Assembly: GCF_001421535.1 (NCBI RefSeq)
Contig: NZ_LMKN01000010.1
Span: 42,361-106,360 of the forward strand
Source of the DNA: Sphingomonas sp. Leaf20
GTDB taxonomy: Bacteria; Pseudomonadota; Alphaproteobacteria; Sphingomonadales; Sphingomonadaceae
Direction of reading: 5' to 3'
Length of the DNA: 64,000 nt
Shown: positions 23,861 through 31,555 of the stretch, piece by piece
Numbering within the stretch: position 1 is the first letter of the stretch
Layout of the letters: each line of letters starts with the position of its first letter
The notes under the pieces: generated by a model
What the model was told of the DNA's origin: nothing
The model's input: only the letters and a program-made list of their open reading frames with translations
Databases searched by the model: none
Translations under genes and position numbers: made by a program

Positions 23861-24622
23861 TCACCAGCAGCTATACCCGCCATCGGCGAGCACGATGCTG
23901 CCGGTCATCAGGCTGGCCGCGTCGCTCGCGAGGAAATGGACGACCGAGGCCACCTCCTCCGGATCTCCGAGGCGGGCCTGTGGCGTGCCGTCGATCCAGC
24001 GCTTGTACATCGCGCCGTCCTTGTCGGCGAAGGCGTTGAGCGGCGTCGCGATATAGGTCGGCGCGACCGCGTTGACGCGTACCCCGCGCGGTGCCCATTC
24101 CGCGGCAAGGCTCTTCGTCAGGTGATGCACGGCGGCCTTCGACGCGTTGTAATAGCTCTGCGGCTGCGGACGATTGACGATGAACCCCGACATCGATCCG
24201 ACGTTGACGATGCTGCCCTTTCCGGCCGCGAGCATGTGCCGGCCAAAGGCGCGCGCGCACCAGAATGTGCCGTTGAGATTGACGTCGATGACGTCGCGCC
24301 AATGCTCGTCGGTCACGTCTTCGGCGGCGGTCTCGCTGCGCGCGATGCCGGCATTGTTGACGAGGATGTCGATCGTGCCGAACTGATCGGCGACTTGAGT
24401 CACCCGGCCCGGGTCGGTGACGTCGAGGACGACGCCGTCGACGTCATGGCCTTTCGCGCGGAGCGAATCGATCGCCGCATCGATCGCGTCGGAATCGCGG
24501 TCGGCGATCGTGACGCGTGCGCCTGCCTCGGCCAGCGCATCGACGCAGCAATAGCCGATGCCCTGCGCGCCACCCGTGACCAGCGCGGTGCGGCCATCGA
24601 GACGCAGACGGTCGAAATACAT
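23861..24622 (-). CDS. Short-chain dehydrogenase/reductase
   Basis: The 253-residue enzyme shows a Rossmann TGGAQGIG cofactor loop near residue 15, Asp at the adenosine-ribose position (TIADRD) suggesting NAD(H), NNAGIA, catalytic Ser (VGSMSG) and the YxxxK pair (YYNASKAAV). The tail FLASDAASLMTGSIVLADGGYSCW is classic. It probably oxidises an alcohol released by the esterase encoded 14 bases upstream. ATG 24622 is chosen because the Rossmann fold begins there. Substrate unknown; polyol dehydrogenases are close in pattern. Confidence 0.9.
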   Translation of the reverse strand: MYFDRLRLDGRTALVTGGAQGIGYCCVDALAEAGARVTIADRDSDAIDAAIDSLRAKGHDVDGVVLDVTDPGRVTQVADQFGTIDILVNNAGIARSETAAEDVTDEHWRDVIDVNLNGTFWCARAFGRHMLAAGKGSIVNVGSMSGFIVNRPQPQSYYNASKAAVHHLTKSLAAEWAPRGVRVNAVAPTYIATPLNAFADKDGAMYKRWIDGTPQARLGDPEEVASVVHFLASDAASLMTGSIVLADGGYSCW

Positions 24623-24636
24623 GCGGGGCGCTCCGG

Positions 24637-26130
24637 TCAGGGAAGGAATGGAGCGGCGGGCATCGGCGGCTCGAACCGTGCTTCGCCGGCGGCAAGCCTG
24701 TAGACGATCCGCGTGTCGCGCTCGAACGGTGCCCAGGGGAGCGAGCCGTCGCGCGCGAAATCGACCCAGAGCCTGTGGACACGATCCGCCAGGTCCTGCG
24801 GCGGACTGGTGCCGCACAGGCCGTCCTCGCCGGTGCAGGTTGCAAGGCTGTCGAACACGAACGGCAGTTCCATGCCGTGCGAGGCGCCGAGCTCACCATC
24901 GAAGCGCGGCGAGCGCCATTCGAATTCGTACAGATGCGTGCGCCCCTGATGCTCCTCGGCGAACCGCCGCGCGGGCCAGCGGAAGACGAGGTCGGTCATC
25001 GCATCGGTCAGCGCCTGTCCGGGCGCCTTTCCGCTGCCCATGCCATAGGCCTTGAGCACCGCCCATGCGCGCGGCTGCGATTTGCGGAGCACGAACCAGG
25101 CGAGCAGCTTGCCAAGCTTGTCGCGGACACCGCTGGGGATGAGATAGAGGTTCATCTCCTCGGCATTGCTGCCGATCAGCAGGTCGACCTCGGCGCCTGC
25201 ACCCTGGCTGAGCGCGTCGAGCGGCGCGATCGGGAGCACGTCGTCGCCATGGACGGGTACGAAGCGGCTGATCCCGAACACCGGCTCGCGTCCGTCGGGA
25301 CCGCGCAGGTCGAGGCGCGTCGTCGGGAGCGAGACCTTCTCCACGGCGTCGAGCATGGCCTCGCCGGGAGGTACGCTGGCAAAGCCCGCGCGATCGGGGG
25401 TGATGCGCAGGAGCTTCGCGAGCTTGCGCACCAGACGCTGCGCAACGCCGATATCGCGCGTCATGCCGCCATGTCCGCTCTGCACGATCGCGCGGCGGAA
25501 CAGGCGCTTGGCGAGTGGCGAGGTGATCAGGTCGGCGATCGCCATCGCGCCTGCGCTTTCGCCGAACACCGTGACGTTCGCGGGATCACCCCCGAATGCC
25601 GCGATGTTGTCCTGCACCCAGCCAAGCCCGGCGAGCATGTCGCGCAGGCCGAGGTTGGTCGGCACGCCCGGTATCGGCAGGAACCCGTCGATCCCCATCC
25701 GGTAATTCAGCGCGACATAGACGATGCCGTCGCGTGCGAAGCTTCTGCCGTCCTGTACCGACGCGTCCTTACAGCCGACGACGAACCCGCCGCCGTGGAT
25801 GAAGACCATGACGGGGAGGGCGGTGCGCTGGTCATCGGGACGAAGGACGTCGAGCGTCAGATACGCGTCGCCCTTCGACCAGCCTGTACCGATCAGCGGC
25901 GCGGCATCCAGCCCCGGCACCTGTCGCGTCCGCTGCGGCGCGTTTGCCCCCGGCGCCGTCGCGTCGCGCTGCGTTGCCCACGGAAGAGCAGGTTGGGGGA
26001 CGAGGAACCGATTTTCGTCCACCGGGGCTGCGGCGTACGGGATGGCGCGATAGAACGACACGCCGTCTTCCGAACAGCCCTGGACGTCGCCAGTGGCGAG
26101 CCTCACGATTTCATTGCGCATCGTTACCAT
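24637..26130 (-). CDS. Type-B carboxylesterase
   Basis: The product has 497 residues. The nucleophile Ser192 is in FGESAGAMAIADL, the oxyanion loop is MVFIHGGGFVVG, the acid is probably the Glu of GSNAEEMNL, and the catalytic His is in ASHGMELPFVF. The N-terminal block FYRAIPYAAAPVDENRF is typical of the family. No signal peptide is seen, so it should be cytoplasmic. It is the first gene of the long minus-strand cluster and would hydrolyse the imported ester into an alcohol (for the SDR) and an acid (for the FAD enzyme); this chain is inference. A second ATG nine bases in (26121) is possible. Confidence 0.88.
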   Translation of the reverse strand: MVTMRNEIVRLATGDVQGCSEDGVSFYRAIPYAAAPVDENRFLVPQPALPWATQRDATAPGANAPQRTRQVPGLDAAPLIGTGWSKGDAYLTLDVLRPDDQRTALPVMVFIHGGGFVVGCKDASVQDGRSFARDGIVYVALNYRMGIDGFLPIPGVPTNLGLRDMLAGLGWVQDNIAAFGGDPANVTVFGESAGAMAIADLITSPLAKRLFRRAIVQSGHGGMTRDIGVAQRLVRKLAKLLRITPDRAGFASVPPGEAMLDAVEKVSLPTTRLDLRGPDGREPVFGISRFVPVHGDDVLPIAPLDALSQGAGAEVDLLIGSNAEEMNLYLIPSGVRDKLGKLLAWFVLRKSQPRAWAVLKAYGMGSGKAPGQALTDAMTDLVFRWPARRFAEEHQGRTHLYEFEWRSPRFDGELGASHGMELPFVFDSLATCTGEDGLCGTSPPQDLADRVHRLWVDFARDGSLPWAPFERDTRIVYRLAAGEARFEPPMPAAPFLP

Positions 26131-26277
26131 CGTCGGATCATGCCGCGGGAAGGGGGCGCCAGGGAAGCGCGGTGGCTATGCCTCGCGGTAGGAATACGAT
26201 GCCCAGCGGCGGCAATGCGCGCGCCCGGCTCAAAACGCGTGGGGTTGGCCGCGATACTGCGTGAGCCGAAGAACCGT

Positions 26278-26586
26278 TCAACCCGTTTCGACGATGCAAT
26301 AGACAAGCACCGGAACGCCAACGAACAGGATGAGGAGGACGAGATTGAGGTCCATGAGCCGGCCGAGCCAGTTCTGAATGTCATCCCGGCTCTCGTATCG
26401 ATCGGCTTGCAAATTCAACCGGTCGAGCCGCGCGCCACCCTGGCCCGGTGTTGCGGACTCGGGCGCGTTACTGGCCGGCATCGTCACGACATCGTTTTGC
26501 GTGCGCGATAGCGTGCTGCCCCGGTAATACCCGTCAGTCTTTGAGTTATGGTCTGCCACTGTGCGGTTTCCGCTATTCGAGAACAT
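26278..26586 (-). CDS. Small C-tail-anchored membrane protein, hypothetical
   Basis: About 102 residues are encoded from ATG 26586 (or 119 from a TTG at 26637). The polar N-terminal part (MFSNSGNRTVADHNSKTDGYYRG) is followed by a charged stretch (RLDRLNLQADRYESRDDIQNWLGRL). One hydrophobic segment, LNLVLLILFVGVPVLVYCIV, sits right at the C-terminus. The topology is of a tail-anchored or single-pass inner-membrane protein. No strong ribosome site is seen. I do not recognise a family. Confidence 0.45.
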   Translation of the reverse strand: MFSNSGNRTVADHNSKTDGYYRGSTLSRTQNDVVTMPASNAPESATPGQGGARLDRLNLQADRYESRDDIQNWLGRLMDLNLVLLILFVGVPVLVYCIVETG

Positions 26587-26639
26587 GGGCGCGCCAAGCG
26601 CATCCCAAAGGTCAGATCGAATAAAGCCCGAACTCAAGC

Positions 26640-27001
26640 GACACGCGGTCGCGAGCTCGGGCTAATCGCGTGCGGCGAGTTGGCCGGCGTGGTCGCGAAA
26701 ACGCTTATGGGTTGCAAGAGCGTCCATCGACGTAACATCGGGATGCGCGCGTTTCATGTCAACAGCTGCGGTGATTACCTATAATCATCTTGACCCTCGC
26801 TGCCGAAACGTTAGTTTGACCATGCGGGCCGGGCCCCTCTGGCGCTTGTCTTCGGTCGAACGTGATGTCGGACCGCATCGGGGTAGCTCGATGTTTAGGC
26901 CTGGCCTGATTGCCTCCTCTCATCTCAGCTGGTCCGATCCATCATCCGAAAGGATCAGCAGTCCCGATCCCCCGTGATCGGAAGATCAAAGGAGAGCACA
27001 T
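26640..27001. other. Intergenic stretch without a recognised gene
   Basis: About 360 bases contain no long frame with a credible start and no obvious RNA gene. The last part (26940-27000) leads into a good ribosome site (AAAGGAGAGC) for the next gene. Confidence 0.5.
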
Positions 27002-27451
27002 ATGGCGTATCTACTCACAGCCGGGCTGGCACTCGCCGCCACTGGCGCCGTGATCGGCATGTCCGTGGATCACCAGAATCAAGTCGATCATCACACGGGT
27101 CCGGTCGCCGTAAAATATCGCGGTGATGTCGCCATCACGCACAAGCAGGTCGGCGCGGTATCTCCCGGCGGCCGAGCGTCGTCGTTGCGCTGCGACTGGG
27201 CTGCAACCATGACCGTGGCGCGTCATGCCGTAGCGGCATCGGGTACGAACCTTGTCCGCACCATCGACAGCGAGCCTGGCGTGTCGGGTACCCGGCCTGG
27301 CTGGTGCGTCGCGAGTCGGCGAGCGATCACGCGGGAAGTTGCGGACAAGACCGCGGACATGAAGCGTCATCTGATGGTCGTGGCGCAGGAAGACGAAGCA
27401 ATGCTGCGTGCCGAACTCGATCGGATCCACGGCGAGCAGCGCGCCGGATGA
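27002..27451 (+). CDS. Exported small protein, hypothetical
   Basis: The 149-residue product has an N-terminal hydrophobic segment (MAYLLTAGLALAATGAVIGMSV) acting as signal or anchor. A Cys pair (SLRCDWAAT and PGWCVASRR) could form a disulfide, and a charged helical C-terminus follows (TADMKRHLMVVAQEDEAMLRAELDRIHGE). AAAGGAGAGC precedes ATG 27002 closely. Its stop overlaps the start of the porin-like gene (ATGA), so the two are co-translated. Periplasmic location is likely; function unknown. Confidence 0.7.
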   Translation: MAYLLTAGLALAATGAVIGMSVDHQNQVDHHTGPVAVKYRGDVAITHKQVGAVSPGGRASSLRCDWAATMTVARHAVAASGTNLVRTIDSEPGVSGTRPGWCVASRRAITREVADKTADMKRHLMVVAQEDEAMLRAELDRIHGEQRAG

Positions 27452-28191
27452 TCGCGGATCTGACGCGGGCAGGCATGCTCGGTGTCGCGGGCTGGGCGCT
27501 CGTGACGCCGGCAGTTGCCCAGAATGCCCGTTCGGCCTCTGTCGAGGTCATGACCGACGAGGTACGGCGGGGCCTGAGCTGGACCGAGGGGCGCGCCGCC
27601 GCCGCCGGGGACGTTCGGGTTTCGCTCGGGCCGATCGATGTATCGGCGCGGGCGGTGACGACGCGTGGCAGCGCGCGACATGACGGCGCCGACGCGGTGG
27701 TCGACCTCGTCGTCGGGACCGGCTGGGACCTTGGCGCGGTCCGGATCCGCACCGATGCCATCGGGCATGCGTTCGCCGGTGCGCGGGGGCGGATGGACTA
27801 TGTCGAGGGTGCGGTATCGGCAAGCTATGCCTATGGTCCGGTATACGCGACGCTAGGTGCCACGGCGGCCCCGTCGCAGCGGGCGATCGGCGGCAGCAAC
27901 GTCTATCTCTATGCAAGCGCCAATGCCGGTATTCCCGGTACGCCGCTCACGATACTCGGCGAACTCGGCCATTCGACCGGCAGTGTCAGCGACCCCGTTC
28001 GTGCCGAGCGCCTTCGACCGGGCGGAAGCTACACCAATTGGCGGCTTGGGCTCGAACATCGTCGTGATCGGTTGACGATCGGCGTGGATTATGTCGGCAC
28101 TGACGTCGCCCGGAGGGGTGACGCCAACAGGTTCGCCGATCGCGGCAACGTGGCGGACAGGGTCCTCGGCCGCGTCCAGATTTCGTTCTGA
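27448..28191 (+). CDS. TorF-like putative porin (Gcw_chp/TIGR02001 type)
   Basis: The 247-residue protein has a signal peptide (MIADLTRAGMLGVAGWALVTPAVAQ). The barrel begins SASVEVMTDEVRRGLSWTEGRAAAAGDV, the usual opening of the TorF/Gcw_chp porins. Alternating strands follow, with the typical YASANAGIPGTPLTILGELGHSTG and YTNWRLGLEHRRDRLTIGVDYVGTDV, ending in Phe (VQISF). It should sit in the outer membrane as a small channel. ATG 27448 overlaps the preceding stop. Substrate unknown. Confidence 0.75.
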   Translation: MIADLTRAGMLGVAGWALVTPAVAQNARSASVEVMTDEVRRGLSWTEGRAAAAGDVRVSLGPIDVSARAVTTRGSARHDGADAVVDLVVGTGWDLGAVRIRTDAIGHAFAGARGRMDYVEGAVSASYAYGPVYATLGATAAPSQRAIGGSNVYLYASANAGIPGTPLTILGELGHSTGSVSDPVRAERLRPGGSYTNWRLGLEHRRDRLTIGVDYVGTDVARRGDANRFADRGNVADRVLGRVQISF

Positions 28192-28201
28192 CAGATCTGC
28201 A

Positions 28202-28221
28202 GAGCCGAACGACACCGGCTC
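28202..28221 (+). terminator. Hairpin after the porin gene
   Basis: A perfect 6-bp stem GAGCCG/CGGCTC with an 8-base loop lies 10 bases after the stop, followed by only a weak T stretch (aatttcg). It may end or stabilise the porin mRNA. Confidence 0.35.
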
Positions 28222-28465
28222 AGAATTTCGCGAGATTGTAGACCGTCGGGCAGTGCGCGCTTCCCGGCGGCATCTCGACGTCTGTTCGGTATCGGTCGGG
28301 CGGTGCTGCAGTGCGACACATACGATCAACCCTGACAAAGAATTCCAATCTAATAGATAAAGAAACTTGATGAAATATTTATTGCGGTAGGGTGTCTGAT
28401 TGATTTAGGACAAGTTTCAGTCTCGGAGGTCCCAATTGACCCCGCGGCCACAAGGGGAGATCCTG

Positions 28466-31400
28466 ATGCAGCGGGCCACCACTCTGAAATCGCTGCGAGC
28501 GATTTTCATCGCATCGACGATGCTGGCATCGCCAGCGCTCGCACAGGAGGTGCCGACCGCGCCCGCGCCGGTACCTGCGCCGGAGGCCCCCGTTGATCAG
28601 GCTGTGGAAGCCCCGCAGGCTGCCGAGGCGCCAGCGGCGCCCGCCTCAGGTCAATCCGACATCGTGGTCACGGGATCGCGTATCACCGCGTCCGGTTTCA
28701 CGGCACCGACGCCGACCCAGGTCCTCAACGCGGACGCGATCGGCAAGAACGCGCAGCCAAACGTGTTTACGACCGTGGCGCAGTTGCCGTCACTACAGGG
28801 CAGCACGGGCGCAACGGTGGGGTCGAACGGCACCTCGACGGGCGTGCAGGGCCTGAGCGCACTCAGCCTGCGCGGTCTGCAGCCGATCCGGACATTGACG
28901 CTGATCGACGGCCAGCGCGTCGTCGGCGCCAATGTCACCGGCGTCGCTGACGTCAGCCTCTTCCCCCAGTTGCTGATCGACCGCGTCGACGTCGTGACGG
29001 GCGGTGCGTCCGCAAGCTACGGATCCGACGCGGTCGGCGGCGTGGTCAATTTCGTGACCAACACGCGCTTCACCGGGTTCAAGGCCAACCTCCAGTCCGG
29101 GGTGAGCACGTATGGCGACGACGGCAACTACACCGTCCAGGCTGCGGTCGGAAAATCGCTCCTCAACGACCGGCTCCACATCATCGGCAGCGGCGAATAC
29201 AGTCATGAAGACGGTATCGGGTCGGCGGGGTTCGGCGTCGGTTCGGATCCCAACGGCAGCGGCCCGGGCGGACGCAACTGGCTGGTTTCGCGCAATCTGA
29301 TCAACCGCGGGATCATGGACGACGGGCTGCCGCAGTATCTCGACCGCAGCTTTACGCAGGCGAACAACACGGCGCTTTACGGGCTGATCACGGCAGGCCC
29401 GCTGCAAGGCACCGCGTTCGATATGGACGGGAATCCCCGGCAGTTCGACTATGGGTCGAACGGCGTTCCGGCGCGGGACGCCAATGGCAATGTTCTGGGC
29501 TGCTTCAACGGCGTCTGCGAGGGCGGTGACCGGTCGGGCAACGTGACCAATGCGAATTCGCTCAAATCCTCGATCACGCGCTTGAGTGGCTATGGCCGGA
29601 TCGGCTTCGATATCGCGCCCGACAACGAGATTTACACGACGGTGAACGTTGCACGGGTCACGACGGGCAACATCCCCAATATCGGGTCCGCCCAGTTCGG
29701 CAATCTGACGTTGCAATGCTCCAATCCCTATGTCCCGGCATCGGTCCAGGCCGCCTGTGACGCGAATGGCATCACGGAGTTCCGCTACGGCGTCAGCAAT
29801 GCGATCTTCCCGAATCCGATCACCGTCCGGACCGAGCGCGAGCAGTACCGGTTCGTCGCGGGGGCCAAGGGCAAGGTCCAGGCGTTCGGCAGCGACTGGC
29901 GTTACGACGCCTATTACGCGCACGGCACCGGGATCACCGACATCACGGTTCACGATATCCCGGTGATCCCGCGGTACAATGCCGCGATCCAGGCGGTCCG
30001 CGCGCCTGACGGGACGATCACCTGCGCAAATCCGGTCGCCGTCGCCAGCGGTTGCGTCCCGATCAACATCATTGGCGGACAGACGCCCAGCGCCGCCGCG
30101 CTGAACTACATCACGCCGGAAAACGGACCCTATCAGCACACCCGCCAGACGCAGGACGTCGCCAGCTTCTCGGTAAGTGGCGAACCGCTGCAACTCCCCG
30201 CGGGGCCCTTGGCACTCGCGTTCGGCGGAGAGTACCGCCACGAATTCTACAGCGTCAATGCCGATCCCTATGGCAACGGCGTCGTGACCAGCGGTGCGTA
30301 TAACGACCAGTATCCGAGCGATCCGCTGCTCAACCCACAGGGTGGCAACTGGTATGCCGGCAACTACCGCGACGGGCGCGGCGCCTATAGCGTGTATGAG
30401 ACGTTCCTCGAACTGAACGCGCCGCTGTTCGACTCCGACGCCATCGGCAAGGCCAACCTGAACGGCGCCGCGCGTGCGACGAACTACAGCACGTCGGGAA
30501 CCGTCTATACGTGGAAGATCGGGGGGACGTGGGATACGCCGCTCGACGGCATCCGGCTTCGCGGCGTGACGTCGCGCGACATTCGCGCACCCAATCTGAG
30601 CGAGCTGTTCGCGGCGCCGGTCACGAGCAACCGTACGGGGACGACGGATCCGTTCACCCCGGGACGCACGCTCACCGTGTTGCAGACGACGACGGGCAAC
30701 CCCGCACTCCGCCCCGAAGTCGCGCGGAATACCGAGTTCGGCATCATCCTGTCCCGCCCAAGCTGGGCGCCGCGGCTGAATATCTCGGTCGATTATTACC
30801 GGATCAAGATCAACAGCGCGATCGCGGCACTGGACGCGCAGACGCAGATCAACCTCTGCTTCGCCGGCGTGACGTTCACCTGCAACAGCTTCGACATCAG
30901 CGATGCGAACAACGCATCGGTGACGGTCCAGCCGTTCAACTTCGCCTCGATCTTCACCGACGGCTTTGACATCGAGGCGAGCTATCAGATCCCGTTGTCC
31001 GGTATCGGCTTGCCCGGCCGGGCCACGGTGCGCGGCCTCGCCACGCACGTGAAGAATTTCGTGTCCGATCGCGGGTTGCCGAACACGATCCCGATCCAGG
31101 GTGCAGGCGTGAACCTGGGGCAGGGTGCGACGCCGAGCTGGAAGGTCCTCGCGATGCAGGACTGGACGACCGACCTGTTCGCGCTGACGCTACAGGAACG
31201 CTGGATCAGCGCGGGCGTGATCAGCAACGAGTTCGTCGTGTGCCAGACCGACTGCCCGGTATCGACGATCAACAATCCGACGATCGACCGTAACCATCTC
31301 GATGGTGCGCTGTATGTCGATGTCGGTGCGTCGTACAAGTTCACCCCCGCCGTGCAGGGGTACGTCAAGGTCGACAACGTCTTCAACAAGGACGCAGCGA

Positions 31401-31483
31401 CGGTCCCGAGCGATGTGACCAATCCGGGCCTCTACGACGTGGTCGGTCGTGCGTTCCGTGTCGGCATGCGCGCCAACTTCTGA
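28466..31483 (+). CDS. TonB-dependent receptor (large, sphingomonad sugar/peptide type)
   Basis: The product has 1005 residues. The signal peptide is MQRATTLKSLRAIFIASTMLASPALAQ, then a Pro/Ala/Glu-rich spacer, then the TonB box and plug start SDIVVTGSRITASGFTAPTPTQVL. Plug motifs are SLRGLQPIRTLTLIDGQRVV and DVVTGGASASYGSDAVGGVVNFVTN. The barrel ends VGMRANF. The plug style (GFTAPTPTQ, LFPQLLIDRVDVVTGGASA) is common in the large carbohydrate- or peptide-linked receptors of sphingomonads. ATG 28466 is preferred over the TTG at 28436 because AGGGGAGAT precedes it. A GH3 enzyme gene follows in the same direction, so a plant or microbial glycan is a likely ligand. Confidence 0.92.
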   Translation: MQRATTLKSLRAIFIASTMLASPALAQEVPTAPAPVPAPEAPVDQAVEAPQAAEAPAAPASGQSDIVVTGSRITASGFTAPTPTQVLNADAIGKNAQPNVFTTVAQLPSLQGSTGATVGSNGTSTGVQGLSALSLRGLQPIRTLTLIDGQRVVGANVTGVADVSLFPQLLIDRVDVVTGGASASYGSDAVGGVVNFVTNTRFTGFKANLQSGVSTYGDDGNYTVQAAVGKSLLNDRLHIIGSGEYSHEDGIGSAGFGVGSDPNGSGPGGRNWLVSRNLINRGIMDDGLPQYLDRSFTQANNTALYGLITAGPLQGTAFDMDGNPRQFDYGSNGVPARDANGNVLGCFNGVCEGGDRSGNVTNANSLKSSITRLSGYGRIGFDIAPDNEIYTTVNVARVTTGNIPNIGSAQFGNLTLQCSNPYVPASVQAACDANGITEFRYGVSNAIFPNPITVRTEREQYRFVAGAKGKVQAFGSDWRYDAYYAHGTGITDITVHDIPVIPRYNAAIQAVRAPDGTITCANPVAVASGCVPINIIGGQTPSAAALNYITPENGPYQHTRQTQDVASFSVSGEPLQLPAGPLALAFGGEYRHEFYSVNADPYGNGVVTSGAYNDQYPSDPLLNPQGGNWYAGNYRDGRGAYSVYETFLELNAPLFDSDAIGKANLNGAARATNYSTSGTVYTWKIGGTWDTPLDGIRLRGVTSRDIRAPNLSELFAAPVTSNRTGTTDPFTPGRTLTVLQTTTGNPALRPEVARNTEFGIILSRPSWAPRLNISVDYYRIKINSAIAALDAQTQINLCFAGVTFTCNSFDISDANNASVTVQPFNFASIFTDGFDIEASYQIPLSGIGLPGRATVRGLATHVKNFVSDRGLPNTIPIQGAGVNLGQGATPSWKVLAMQDWTTDLFALTLQERWISAGVISNEFVVCQTDCPVSTINNPTIDRNHLDGALYVDVGASYKFTPAVQGYVKVDNVFNKDAATVPSDVTNPGLYDVVGRAFRVGMRANF

Positions 31484-31492
31484 CGCGAACGC

Positions 31493-31524
31493 GGGCCGGA
31501 TAGCCGATCGGCGCGATCCGGCCC
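31493..31524 (+). promoter_or_regulatory. Perfect 9-bp stem-loop between the TonB and GH3 genes
   Basis: GGGCCGGAT (31493-31501) pairs with ATCCGGCCC (31516-31524). The 14-base loop itself contains GCCGATCGGC. There is no T-run, so it is more likely an mRNA-processing or stability element, or a leaky attenuator, than a full terminator. Confidence 0.45.
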
Positions 31525-31555
31525 TCGATACTCCGGCCTGTTGCGAGGGACGTCG

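Noticed and set aside
28793..31048. A 751-codon minus-strand frame opposite the large TonB receptor
   Set aside because: It lacks any domain, is Arg/Asp/Gly-rich as expected of a shadow, and the plus-strand receptor is unambiguous.
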